A stretch of 64,000 nt of DNA, taken from assembly GCF_963676685.1 (NCBI RefSeq), contig NC_092350.1, forward strand, positions 44,499,705 to 44,563,704. Reading direction: 5' to 3'. A model generated the notes under the pieces. That model was not told the origin of the DNA, did no database searches, and saw nothing but the letters and a program-made list of their open reading frames with translations. How positions within the stretch are numbered: position 1 is the first letter of the stretch; the number at the start of each line of letters is the position of its first letter. A program made the translations under genes and the position numbers. Source of the DNA: Mytilus edulis (lineage: Eukaryota; Mollusca; Bivalvia; Mytilida; Mytilidae). Below are positions 13,701 through 29,000 of this stretch, one piece after another.

Positions 13701-16700
13701 TCTTAAATTGGCAAAATACAATTGTACATGACTTTATGAATGAATGTTTTTTTTCTAGATTTATAACGGTTATCATTGAACATTTCAAAGTAACGATCCT
13801 TTTGTAAGTGTTTGAATGTCATATTTTTATGATTTTTGATATTTTGTGTTTGAGATTACGTTTATACTCAACATGTATTCATTTTTCGTTATATCTATAC
13901 TGCATTTGTTCAGGAGATCACGTGTATCTTATGATACTTGATTTATGGCATATTTGTTATATCTTCATACATTTGTTTCTGTGAAATCTGCATTTGGATA
14001 GTGGAATTTAAAACATATATACTTATATATTAATTTATTAAACTTGAAAATGTCACGTTAGCTTTTCCTTTACTATATATATACAATACAAAAAGGGGTA
14101 TGGGACGCCTGCCAAATGAGACCACTATCCACCAGAGTACATAGAACAGTCATGTAAACAGCTATAGAGCACTGTATGGCTTGAAAATTCAGCAAAACCA
14201 TATTTGTACAGTAGCCTATAAAATGGCAAATTTTTCATGCATTTTCAGGACGAGAACATGTTAACAATAAATACAATAGGTAGGTCTTGTAATAGAGGAC
14301 ATCCGGGATAATGGACGGGTACATTTGGACTGCAACTGGAAAATGAGGGCATATTGGATCTGGACAGTAATTTAGCCTCTTAACAGGCCACATACGGGCC
14401 CTTCAAATAGTTGCTGCATGGGTTCTTAACGTGCAAAGATCATGACACTCTCTTTACACGATGTATCGGATTTAACGTCCCCATTCTGACCTGACGTGAC
14501 TGCGTACTTGATACATCCCGCGCAGCTAAACGGACGCCTGGCTTTGGCAAGCGTTTTACTGCCGGTCGGGAGAAGACCAAGTGACCATATTTCGTTTCCC
14601 TTGTCACCCTTGGGGGTCACGGCATAACGAAATGTGAAACAAATTAAAAGAAGAAAAAAAACAGTATGATTTATACTAAAAACACTAAATAAAAGCAAAC
14701 ATTGAGACATTGCTTGCACCAATCTCGCATGTTTCCTATTGGATTTAGATACGGGGTGGGGTGGGGTGGGGTGGGGGGAGGGAGATTTATTTAAGTTGTT
14801 GTAAATGTATCAGGCAAACAAAATAGAATGTGAAAGTAAGATATTATTTGATTTAGACCGAAAGTTGTGTACGAATGCCATAAAGTGTATGTTAAAAATA
14901 AGTATCTATTTGAAGGTAAGATAATGTGTATATTGACAGTATATTAAAGCGACAAGTTGTGGCTAAATAATTACGCTAAAGATTCGTTGGAAAATAGTTT
15001 GAAAAATATATATCAACAGGAAACCAAAACCAACCTTGTCCTTATAAACTGGATAGTTTCGCGAGAGAAAAATCCCAACCATTTGTTTTAGAATTTATTG
15101 GTCCTCAATCAATGTTCTTCAATTTCGTACTTTCTTTGGCCTTTTTAACTTGATTTGATTCGAGCGTCACTGATGAGTCTTTTGTAGACGAAACGCGCGT
15201 CTGGCGCAGATACAAAATTTCAATCCTGGTATCTATGATGACTATATTTATTCTCAATGACTGGCAATGAAACAATTTACTCTTGATACAGACTCTTAGC
15301 AAATGTCAGTGATCTGTTGTGATGAAGTATTCATAAACCCCTTCATAAACACCAGAAAGAAGTCTAATGTATGCCCACTTAATACATATTTTTGTGCATA
15401 TAATACTTAACATACTCGAAAATCTAATCTAACTCAGAAAATGTTGATGACAGATTTGGAAGGTGACTTTGTGGAATACTTGGAAGGTGACTTTGTGTTG
15501 TGGGTGATGAAGGAACGGGAGAGTTACAAGTCTTAGACAAGAATTCCTTTTCGAAAGAAAAAAAAATCATCTTGAAAAATACCAAGAAGAAGACACCAAA
15601 AGAAAGAATAAAAAACAAATGAGAAATCAGACAAACACTTAAATACATAAACCAATACAAATGTCAGTTTCAACTGTAAGCACTTTAGATAATTTACAAG
15701 ATGCATATTTATTTTAAAAACAAAACATTGATAGCATAAAAGGGGCATACCCAAATCTGTTTCCCTTTTTGTTGAGTCCATTTGTCCGTTCCCCTCAGCC
15801 AACTGTTCCGCCGCCCTTTCTGAAATTAAAGTACACATGTATAAGAAAATAAATGATAATGAATAAGCAGCCAGCACTTGATGTATTGAATACACTTAAT
15901 CCTCTACTTCATTCAGTTTTTGTAAACTCATTCATTTTGTTTATCAGAAATGGCAATAAACTTAACACATAAAGCTTAACTTGAAAATTCTCAATAGTTT
16001 TTGTTATTCTGGTTACTTAATTTAAAGAGGAAGAATCTAGTTTTGAGAGGATTTTATAAACAAGTTACTTTGAACTAACTTTATAGATCTATTATTGTTT
16101 TGATGGTTGTGTATACATTGTTCTCAGTATAAAGATGAATGCATATTTGTAAAAAAACATATTGTTGCTTTTTTTTTCTTTTCAAAAAAATGTTCGGTTT
16201 TGTTTAAATTGGGAAAAAATAACCATCCTTACTCCGAAAAATAAAAATAAAACGATCTCTATTTTCGACTTATTATCATGTACTTCTTCCAGGACAAGAA
16301 ACCTATAATGACAAATGAGGCTTTAAATTGACCTTTTTTCTCCGTTTACATGTTAACCCGAATAATCCAGTCGTTATATTACGATCACTACGATCACTCC
16401 ATTAACCCGAATAATCCAGTCGTTATATTACAATCACTACGATCACTCCTCGAGAAAATTAGTGGATAGAGGGCGCTGAATTATTCGAGTTATTTGCATA
16501 ATATCATTTAAAAGGTGATTGTCTCATAATAAGAACAATTTCCTCATTCATTGGGTTCCCGTCTTTAAAACTAAATCCCCTACGCTGCTTAGGAAGTACT
16601 TTTAATTGAAGAATGGGTTTTGTATTGCTGTGATTGCATCATTTGTGACAATTCCTGACGATGTCCTTCCCTATATATAAGCGCCGGGTAGTCTGGTATT

Positions 16701-19700
16701 TACAAATAATGCCGATGTCCTTTTCAACAATATATTCCTTGTACTATAATTATCAATTAATACATTTCAAAAAATATTTGAAGGATTAGTTTTCATCTGA
16801 AATGTTCGTGCTGATATAAATATTTTGGTGATTAATTACTGAGATGGGATTTTCTTCTGTCGGAACTTGCATTTACCATTGTTAAGTGTTACAAAAGAAT
16901 TTCCAGGTTTTGTGGAAAGAAATGCATATTTCGATCAGATATGTATTTTTTTCACAGCTAGATATAAACGAAAATGACACGAGTTAGTAATACGTTCCTA
17001 AATCGCTAAAGAGTTTCTTTATGTGATGCAACTTCTGTGGTATTCTATTACAAGTCAGATGTGAGGGATTTGTAAATTGTTTTATTACAAATTAGGCCGT
17101 TAGTTTTCTTGTTTGAATTACTTCACATTTTTATGTTGGGGCCTTTTTTAACCAACTTTAACGTATGGATCTTTCTCATTATTGAAGGCCGTACGGTGAC
17201 CTATAAATTGATTGTATCTACTCAACACTTTATTAGTTAGTTTTATTACATAACTCTGGTGGATGAATGTCTCAATGGCAATCATACCACATCTCCTTAT
17301 TTTTATATTCTTTGATATCGGTATTTTTTTGCAATAATATATAAGATTTATTCATGTGCCCTTTTAGGGAAACAGAGAATACTCATTTATAAAATAAAAG
17401 TTATGTATGTATCTCTGTTGTAAATTTTCTGTAATGAAATAATACTTTCTTTAAATCCTAGACGTCTATTCAAATCAAACATAAAGAGAAATGAAGATAT
17501 TCTGAGATGTGGAATTTATTTAACGAGGGTTGGGAATGGCATCCTCTTACTGAGTGTAGTTAAAATCAAAGTACTGAAGTACTGAACATCGGATGACCGC
17601 AGGTTCTTGTGGATGGTCAAAAGCACATGTCACAGAAACAGATCACATCTCTATACCTGAAACTTGGGTTAATTTACAGAGATATTTTTTTTCTGATACA
17701 AGTTCGTGCTTGGATGATGAATAAATGACAGGAAATTCAACCTCACCGTAATAACTATTATATTGTAGTGCAAGAAATCAGTATACCTTGGACTATTATA
17801 CTTGTATAATAATAGTCGTAGAGAATACACTGGTTTGTTGTTATATATATTATTAATATTACGATTGCATGTATGTACCGATTATCAGGTTGTCTGCATG
17901 TTGATATCGTAAAATATCAGCTGCATGACATAATATTAAGCTTTTTGTCGAGTAAGTGCAGCGAACGAGATCAAAAAGCCTTCATATTATGTCGAGCAGC
18001 TGATATTTTACAATATTAATATGCCGATAACCTGATAATCGATTTATCGGGCTGCATTTCCGTCTTTTGGAAGTATTGTCTTAGTTTCACCAGCAACCGG
18101 AAGTTGACTTGATAAGTTCGGGTCAAACTTATCAACGTCGTTAAAACATTATGACGTCGCTGATATGTCCGGGTCAAAGTTATTAAGGCCAGGTCAACGT
18201 ATTTGACGTCACAAAGCCGTGATATGGAGTTTTATTAAGAGCTGAGCAGATTGATATAGACAGTTGAAAGACCGATAAATATCATTTTCATCTATTTTTA
18301 TATATGATAATTCTATTCTACTATTATTATAGTGCAGTGCGAGTGCATGGTGGACACTCTTCTGTAAAAAAATCAAAGCCTTAAAGGCTGTAAAAGCAAT
18401 TGCTGCCATGTTAATGTTTTCGGACACTTTTATTTTTCATCTACATACATAAGAATTAAACCTGACAGGACATGGTTGTCTAGTAAAAAGCAAGAAGGTT
18501 TTGACTTTATATCAATAAAAGACTTAAGCAGGAAATCATTTTTAATATGTTTTATATTTCACAAGGAGACAACAAGTTTACCAGGCTAAAGTTGGGGGTA
18601 ATTATGGATTATCCCCTGGTAGTGTTTGTAACTGGGCAATATTTACTTTTATTTATTTAATTTTAACAATTTTCATAATTAATTTAAATTAACTATTCAG
18701 TTAAAACATTTCACCTTTCGACGCTAATGTTGAAAAATGGGACAGAAATAAAATAACTTACAAGACATAAACATGTAAAAAATAAATATATATTTCAGCT
18801 TACTAAAAATATTTTCATAGTGTTACTTTGACATCATTTCTTAAATCTAAGTCCCACACATAATTGTTCATTTGATATGTGTCATCCTCATGCGGTACGA
18901 GAAGTTTTCATGTCGCTAAATAGTCTTCTTGTCGCTTAATTTATTCTTCTTGTCCGTTCTTGACGCTTCTTGTCGCTAAAAGTTCTTCTTGTCGTTAGGG
19001 AGCTGCCATTTGATTTTTATGGGGGGGCTAGGATGAAATTTGAAAAAAATAGGCAGGACAGGAGTTTTGAGTAAAAAAAAAGGCAGGATGAGACACTTTG
19101 CAAAAAAAAAAGGCAGGATGACAATATAGGTAAAAAAAGTCAGGATAAACTAAAAAAAAAAAGGCAGGACCGAATAGAGTGAAAAATAAAAAGGCAGGAC
19201 AGAGATTACAACTAAAAAAAAATGCAGGACAAAATTTTTCATCCTAGCCCCCCCATAAAAATCAAATGGTAGCTCCCTTATTAGTGAGACCGCTATTTTT
19301 AGATTACAGGTGGTCATTTACACACGTATAACCTGTGTAGTGATTTTTATTTTACGATAAATTTATGAGTGAACGATAATTTTATGAATGAACAAGAGCA
19401 CCTGACCTCTTTCTGAAACACCAATTAAACATATAAAATCGTATTAATTAAGATATAATTCAGTCAAATTTTCACCACTAAATCAACAACTGACATGATT
19501 CCATATTTTGTTGAAACATCTTACAACCGGAGAACAGAAATCGCAGGTATGAAAATGCACTTTTTTCACTGGTGTTGAAAACCCAAAACTAATTTGACTA
19601 GAATTTATGAATGACGGAAATTTAAGCGATAACAATACATCGGAGTGACCTCAAGGTCATCCTCTGTAAAAATCTATTCGAAACATTGTCCAATCTAAAT

Positions 19701-19976
19701 GATGGTGTTTATTCTGATGCCTCGTATTGTGAGAATACCAAGTATTTAGCTAGATAAATACAACAAACTGCTCACAAAGGATACGTAGGAATGTTTGTTG
19801 GCCAGTTAGAATATCTCTTATCCAGTATCCTTTATCTGGCCAATAAATAATCCTCTTATTCGTCTGCTCTTCCCACCTTTCAGAATCAACCTATAATGGA
19901 TTTTTTTTTATTTCTTCATGTCCTTCATTTGAATGCAATATTTGTTATTTGTCATAAATCAATCAATCAATAAATA

Positions 19977-20021
<45 letters not shown>

Positions 20022-23000
20022 CAATCAAAGACTTATATTTGTAATAAATTGTATTTTATTTTGAATGTCGGTTTTAACTAGCCCTCTTTCAAGTTTTACA
20101 ATAAAATAAATGATACATCATTGTGCGGAATCAAGGAAATCATACTTTGAAAAAGGTTTTGTTTCAAAAATTTTGTATTTTGTATTCCATTCATTATAAT
20201 AATAAAATATCTTAGTCAACGATTTTTTTGTGTGCTTCTTAATTTTTCAGTAAATAAGGCCGAAAGCAGTGAACTCGTAAAGGACCGTTAAGTTAAAATT
20301 GTCAGCACTGCAAACGATTTACTCTGGCTTTTATTAATCACGGTAAACGTCTTAGAAAGCATTACAAAGTTTAGTTTGGCAACACATTTTATCAAACCAT
20401 GCGACAATAGAACTTTTTCCTGTTTCCGAGTGACAGTAATTAACCTCGATTTGGATGAATAATAAGTTCCTGAAGTACCTTAATCATTCATGCTGCGTTC
20501 TTCTTTTATACTGAACTTCAAAATAAACTGACCAAAACCATTACCTTAATTGCAAACGCGAAGCAAATTAATGCACTATTTAAACTTATACTAGTTTTAT
20601 TAGTTTTAATATAAAGAAAATAAAAGTTTTCATCTTCTTTGGAAAATCAATTTAGTAAAAAAGGAAGAAGTTTTACCAAAAAATAAAATTTTGAATCTGA
20701 TTTATAATTTCCTTACCGTATATTTATGGCTAAACACCGGAAATATGCCAAATTCTTCCAAAAAAAAACAAAACAACACCTATGTTTTAGACCTGTAAAT
20801 GCATGCATTTGATATAAGGTCATCTTTTTATTATAATCCATAAAATTGTAAAACACATTGAATTGTAACAAAGTGAATTTTAGTAGAGATTAAACTTTGA
20901 AATTCAAGTACAGCTAGAGGTATAGGGGGAGGGTTGAGATCTCAAAATAGATATAGGAAGATGTGGTGTGAGTGCCAATAAGACAAATCTCCATCCAAAT
21001 AACAATTTATAAAAGTAAACCATTATAGGTCAATGTACGGCCTTCAACACGGAGCCTTGGCTCACACCGAACAAAAAGCTATAAAGTGCCCCAAAATTAC
21101 TAGTGTAAAACCATTCAAACGGAAAACCAACGGTCTAATCTATATAAAAAAACGAGAAACGAAACAAACGACAACTACTGTACATCAGATTCCTGACTTA
21201 GGACAGGTGCAAACATTTGCAGCGGGATTAAACGTTTTAATGGTATCAAACCTTCTCCCTTTTTTTGAAACAATAGCATAACATCACAACATAGAAAACC
21301 ACACGATAAAATATCAAAAAAAGTCCAAACAAAGCCATGGCAAAACACCATCGCGAAATATCTAACCCTTCGAAAATAATCACTTTAGAAAAAAAACGTT
21401 TTTTATAATATCTACAGGTAAATGAAAAATAACTTTGTCATTTTAGGTATACCACTTATGTGTATAAAATTCTTCCAATAATTAGGAATACCAAGAAAGT
21501 TATGTCATATGAAATACATAATTCAACACTAGATACAAATTGGGGTGAATATCAACAATAAAACTATACAATTAGAGCAGCTAAAACTTCCCTGTACAGA
21601 TTTAAGGAGAATGTAGTACGAAGAAGTGAAAATTGGTAGTTATTCCAAATAATCAAAGCTGGTATATAGACAAGATCCATATTAATATAAATTAACAAAA
21701 AACATTATTAAAAGTATCAACAGGTCGAATTAACAAGAAAATACGATTTGAGAGTACTCGCAGTTACTGACAGCTAGTTAAAAGCCAAAAACAATTAATA
21801 ATAAAAAAAAATCATGCATCAGAGTCTAAAATCAACTAAAACACATCCCAGGGAGTTAGTTATTAGACGGCATGAACAGTCAGAGAAGACATGACTTGTG
21901 CAATGCGAAAAATAAATGTATCGACAGGTAGTAGGATAGTGAGGAGCGACTTCTTTAGAGATAAAAATTAACGTGTGTGTGTCTCTATACATCCCGCCTC
22001 AAAAGAAGATACAATTTAGTTATGTTTTAATTTGCTAATGACAAAATCGATATTAGTGCCAATGTAAACTATATTCAGAGATCTAAAATTTTACAACATT
22101 GGTACGATAATCCTTTCTTATAAGTTTGTTTAAAGGTTCGATGAGTTTACATGGATCACATAGTGATTTCCTCGCTTCAGATACAATATTACCTTAAAAT
22201 TTAGGATGTGAAATACCATTTTTAATAAGTTTTCTACAGGTTACAGCCAAATGTACTAATCAAATCTTTGTGTCTATGAAAGAATTTAGTAAAAGTTTTA
22301 AGTAATTTATGGTATCGATATCCCTGACACAATAATTTCCCAGTGCTGCATTGATTACGTTCGTTAAAATCTATGACATCAGAACACACACGGGCATACC
22401 GAACAAGTTGGGATATATAAACACCGTATGATGGAACCAAAGGCACATCACCGTCTAAAAAGGGAAAATTAACAATAGGAAATAGAGCATGTTTAACTTT
22501 TCCACATTCTCGTGCCCGTCCCAATTCAGGAGACTCTGGTCTTTGCAAGTCTTGTATGTTTTTGAATTTTAGTTCATTTATATATTAGAGTTTAGTATGA
22601 TGTTCATTTTCAACGAACTAGTACACATTTTTGTTAGGGAACAGCTAAAGACCGCCTCCGGATGCGGGATTTTCTCGCTGTGTATAAGTATAAAGTATAA
22701 AAAAGAAGATGTGGTATGATTGCCAATGACACAACTATCCACAAAAGACCAAAATGACACAGACATTAACAACTATAGGTCACCGTACGGCCTTCAACAA
22801 TGAGCAAAGCCCATACCGCATAGTCAGCTATAATAGACCCCGATAAGACAATGTAAAACAATTCAAACGAGAAAACTAACGGCCTTATTTATGTAAAAAA
22901 ATGAACGAAAAACAAATATGTAACACATAAACAAACGACAACCACTGAATTACAGGCTCCTGACTTGGGACAGGCACATACATAAATAATGTGGCGGGGT

Positions 23001-26000
23001 TAAACATGTTAGCGGGATCCAAACCCTCCCCTAACCTGGGACAGTGGTATAACAGTACAACATAAGAACGAACTATAAAAATCAGTTGAAAAAGGCTTAA
23101 CTCATCAGATGGACAAAAATTCAAGTAGACGTGGCCGGGTACTTATACATCCCGACACAAAAAGACGCAATGAACAGATCTGAGAGTACTCGCAGTTATC
23201 TGACAGCTAGTTCAAAGCCACTAACAACTAATAAAAAAAAAATCATGCACCTAAGACTAAACTAAAGACCCATTTGTGAATTCGGCTGTTATCTGCTGTT
23301 GTCTCTTACACATTCCCCGTTTCCATTCTCAATTGTATCGGAAGATGGTTCTGGTTTGAAATAATTACAAGAAGATTGGAATGGTCCGTCGTCTTGAAGA
23401 ACTATTAGAGAGTTGATTTATATATATTAAAGAGTTGAAACTTTCTCTAGTAAAAACGTCTAAGTTGAATTAAGACCCGACACGAGAGCTTTCGTTATAA
23501 AGCGGAAGGACGTAAATTAGAGAACACTTCCCTATATGTGTATTACAAGCTCTGTAGAATATAAAGCTTTCGCAATTTGCCTTCAACAATTGAATTTGCG
23601 TTTATAATTTTATTATATTCCTCCGTGTTTTTCATAGTAAATATTCTTGTCTAGATATTAAGTGCACAGCACTGGGGTAAACAATTACTACTCTGCGTTC
23701 GAAGTAAATACTTTAAACAAAATGGAATACTATAATTCTAAGTTGATATGAGTGTCTTTATTATTCTGTTGATAATCTGCCTTATAATTGGAATTCGTAA
23801 TAACACTTGTTTATGCATTAAGTTCAAGGATTCTAAGATTAATCACGGAATGACAAGCCTTTGTACAATGTTTAAACTGAAATCAATTGTATTAAACTCA
23901 GATATTGACAGATAACAATGAAACACTAGAAGAAAATTATTCACTCTACTGTGCTGAGTGGCTAGGGTTTTCTTGAACTAACTTACACATTCATTTATCT
24001 TATATCGTCATTATCATATTTTCATATAAACCGTGACCATTACTTTTTTTACGTCAGATGGTGACAGATTTGTATACAGATAATGTAGAACACATATATA
24101 AAATATATATACTTATTAATCAATCAAGTTATAATTATTTGTCAATTTTGATGATTATAGTTATTCCGTAAGGACAGTATTTTTTTAATAAATTTACAAT
24201 TACAAACATTTTTTTCGATCAAGTAAATGCATATGGTACTTAATTATGTCACACCCTTCGCAATGATGTAGTTCCTCGTCGTTAGACAATTGTTTTCAAC
24301 TTCAGATTTATCATTTATCAGTGACAGGTTTAGCTAGGTTTAAAACCATAGAAAATACTTGTACCAAGTCAGGAATATGACAGTTGTTATCCATTCGTTT
24401 GATGTGTTTGAGCTTTTGATTTTGCCATTTGATTATGTGTTTGAGCTTTTGATTTTGCCATTTGATTAGCGACTTTCTGTTTTGAATTTTCCTCGGAGCT
24501 ATTTTTGTGATTTTACTTTTTGTATTGTACTTTAAATATGACTCTGGAGCAGTTGTTCCCAACTCTCCAGGTAACTGAACCAATCCGTAATGGTGATTGT
24601 AACCTTTTTCTTATGGAAACAACCATTCAGACTTAATACATTATAGTTTAGGGGCCAGTTGAAGCTCGATTACGGGTGCAAAGTTTGCACTTTGCAGTGA
24701 CGACCCATTGCTTACATTGAACTGTTTTCTGCTCTTTGTCGCTTTGTCCCTTTTATATATTCTCAGTTTCTTTCATATATTCCCAGTTTCTTTCATATAT
24801 TCTATGAACATAATTACGTAGCCCTACCTTACGTCTGATCTCTCTGCATTAAACACAATCTTCGTAATACACGCATAGTGATACGGCTTCATTCAACAGA
24901 AACAATCCCCATTTGTAAAATAACGATTGACGTATAAGTGTGGATAAAATGGTCTTATTGTATGAAACTTGTTTGGTGTTCGTCCAGGTACAAATCAGAA
25001 CTTGATGTTTCAGTTCTTTTTTTGTTTAATGTCTAAATTTATTGCAATAGGTTTGATATAGGTTATTTTTAAACTCGTTGCTTTTTAGACAGTACATTTT
25101 TATGTATAGTGCACGTGGGAGTTTTGATTTAAGGTAGACAGGTTATTTTTTTTAATCTATTAATATTCCAGTCTAAATTAAAGTATATGGCTGACAAGAA
25201 GCAAACTATCGATTGTGAAGTCTGTGGATTGAGCTGACAGGGTTCAACCCCCCCCCCCCCTTTTTCGAAGCGAAATCGATACCACTAGAACATAGCGAGA
25301 CAATAAACGTTAAAAATTGACGATAACCTAACTTTTGTATCTTTTGTAAGATCAACGATAAATATGATGCATCTGTTATAATTATTTTGTAAATTTGAAA
25401 CCACGAGAGAAAATCTGTTATTCGAACTAAATGAATAAAACTAATCATTCTAAGCATGTTGACAGGCATTTATTTCTATTAAACTATAACATGTGAAACT
25501 CAAGTAAGTTGTCAATGATTTTCATTGATGAAATAATTAAATAATACTGCAGTAGGGAGACTCGTGGGACTGTTTATCAAAATATGTATTTCATGTGAGG
25601 AATATTAATTCAATTGTTATGATTGAACCCCTAAATGCACTGAAGATAATTATTTTTAAACCAAGGTTACCAATTCAATTCAAAGCTTTATTTATAGTCG
25701 GCATGTTACATAACAAATACACATAAGCTCTCTGAGCTTTTATAACCGACAAATGCATACATTTACATAACAAACATACACAATACAAATATTAAAACAT
25801 AAAAGACATAGAACATACATTTCATGCACTATTTAAATACTATATATTATATACATGCACAAAAATAAGCACTAAAAGCACAGCATTCACAAATTATAAA
25901 AAGCTAAGCAAACATTCACAAAAAGCAGCACTATATTTCAAGCTGTAACATAAAATAAATAAAACTAAGCACATGCATTGCAATGGTATGAGTTGCCATT

Positions 26001-29000
26001 CCATGAGTTTATTAGACTCTTGAATTGGGTAAAAGATGTTTAAGTTCTAAAGTGGTTTGGCAACTCATTCCATAGTTTGGCAGCAGAATATCTGAAAGAT
26101 TTCAAGCCATACCTTGTTCTTCTTACGTCAAGTATTTCAGCTACATTTTGGTATCTGAAAGATATTTTGTTTTTTTAATATTTATAAGGTCATGGAGGTA
26201 CACTGGATTTTCATGATTGACTGTTCTAAAGACCTCTATTGCCATGGTTCTTAGGCGTCTTAAGTGATGGCATTTTTTATTTTAAAAGTAAGTCTTCATA
26301 TGTGCTATTGTGATCCTGGTAAATGAAGCGAAGTGCTCTTTCTTGTACTTTTTAAATTTTTGTAGTGTTGTCCGCGCTGCAGAAATGCCAGGACAATGAG
26401 CAGAAATTAAAGTTTGACATAATAAAGGAGTGATATATTGTTAGTTTTCCAAGTTTGTTTAAGTATTTGCCAAGTCATTTTAAAACATTTAGTTGTCTGG
26501 ATGCTTTTTTGCAGATGTTTGATATATGCGTGTTGAAATTTAGTTCAAAGTCAATGGTGATGCCTAATAGCTTGACCTCTTTTTCACATTTTATTTTGTT
26601 ACCTGCTAGATCAAATGTAATGTTTTTGCCCATTGTTTTTTTGCCAATTGCCAAAGCTTGAAATTTTTCAGGGTTTGCCTTCATTTGATTGGAAGAAAAC
26701 CATTCTATCAGAGCCAAACTGTCTTTTTCAAGTGTGGAGATAACGGTGTCTATATCTCTATTTGCATAAGATAATGTGTTGTCATCAGCATAGTTGTAAA
26801 GTGAAATATGTCATTAATGAAGATGTTAAACAGTATAGGACCTAGAATAGAACCTTGTGGTACTCCTTTATATATGTTTTGCCAATTGCTCAGACTAGAG
26901 CCAACTCGAACACATTGTTTCCTGTTAGATAAGTAATTTTTAATCAGTTTTAATGAGGAAGTTGAAAGACCATATGCCTCAAGCTTAAGCAGTAGAAGAT
27001 CGTGAGGGAGACAATCGAACGCCTTAGATAGATCCATTAGAATTGAGCCCAAACACAACCATATATAAATACATAATTATTCTTCAAGTTTTTCATCATT
27101 TAAGGGATAAACATATCCGATTCTGCCGTCAAATGAAACCAGAGGCAGGAGGTACTCAAAAGTCAAAGAGAAACTGATAAAGCCATGGGCGTATGACATT
27201 TGCGCCGATTTTGAAAATTTTCGATCTTTCATTTGCGCCGATTTGATTTTTTCATTTGCACCGATTGTGTACAGGTTACTTACAGGTATTGTGATGACTG
27301 TTGAAACATATTCATAGTTTTCAAAAATGGGACAAAGTAAATCACCAAATATTTTTCCAACGACACAGCTAGGAATCCTTATGCTAAAACATTCACGAGA
27401 GTAGTCTAGTTTGTACATGTAAAGCATTCATGTTATGGTTTTTAGGATAATTGAAAGATAATAAATCAGAAGTATAGTTTATTACCAATAAATAAAGGCA
27501 ACAGTAGTATACCGCTGTTCAAAACAATAAGATTATTTTGCACTTTTTGAAGTGTTTGGTTGACTGTTAATTGAATGTATAATTTTTGTTTGTTTTGTTT
27601 GCCTGTATTGTTCTAATCACGGTATTGCAGTCTGCCATTCTCCGACTTCAGTTTTTAGTGAATTAATGTATGAATTGTGTCTGTCCAGAATCTAAATTCT
27701 GATCATTGACCAGTACTTTGTCTGAAATAACATTGCTAAGATACCTAGGTACTACCTGTTTATGGAAATTCTATGTCTCTGAATTTTGGAAAGTTACTAA
27801 CATTAAGAGTATCAATTTAAATTCCTATTGTTATGCCTTATTTTCCGCCTTCCAACCCTTTTGTTTATTTTTTGGACATAACATTTGTCTGTCTTGTACA
27901 GTCATAAGAACACAAAATATGCTACCAATGAGGTTGATCAAGTGAAGCTTAGTCACACTGGTCATCGTATATACGTTCGTCAATTTAATGAATTAATAAC
28001 GTAAAGTGACCATGTGTACCGGACAAATAGTCTGACATATAGACTAAAGCATCTTTCTGTTTGAACTAGGAGTGCAGTCAAGTCGATATACAAATATTGT
28101 AATTGACTTTGTGTGAATTATTTGACTAGTATTTGACAGCAGGGCGTACAAGGGGACAGGCTCACCTTAGTTGCCAGTAACTTCATTCATTGTTCGATGA
28201 TCGATACATCTAAGTGAATTAAATGTTATCTTGATAAGACCTCGTTGTTACCGAATTAGATCAAATGAAATACAGTAAGAATTGTAATAAAATAGCATTT
28301 GCTTGTCAATTGTTAGACTATTAATGCGGTTAGAAGTTAGCAATTTATATATTGTTGAGCCAAACACTGTTCTTTTCGTAGACAAATGGGTTAAGTTTAA
28401 TTAAAAGCTAAAGAAAATGACATTTTCTATTTAAAGAAATGTTACATCTAAAATCTATATTGAAGTTGTTACAAAATAAATTAATCACAAAATTAAGAGT
28501 TTACATCCAAAGGTTCATTTACTAAAGTACGAGTTTCCCTTTCATTGACATATATAACGGTCACCCTCGTGATTTATTATATTAATATACAATGTAGGTT
28601 TGTTATTAAACGGTATGTTGTGGTTTATAACCTTACTTATGGCGTCAATCCTGATATATTTGTTCCTGAAGATCTGCACGGTTGTGTCCTTGAACACATT
28701 TGAAGAATAATGAAAACAAACAAAGAAACATAACCAACATATCAAGAAATGAATCAATGCAAAACGAATGAAAAAAGAAGAAACCAAATAGAATAATGAT
28801 ATAGGCACTTGTGTATTCGATACAATTGATTTTTAACTTCAAAATATTTTTGGTTTTATAGCACTCTTAAGTTGCTGTATCATTGACTTATGGCAAACAT
28901 AATCAAGTAAAACTTTATAAACCAAGTCAAACACGTTACAAATGATGACAACGTGTTCGGAAAATTGTGAAATGAAATATGTTTGTCTGTTAGGCAAACA

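Noticed and set aside
20940..23340. Short ORFs in repeat B copies as genes
   Set aside because: The sequence recurs as a dispersed repeat and the ORFs are not conserved between copies.
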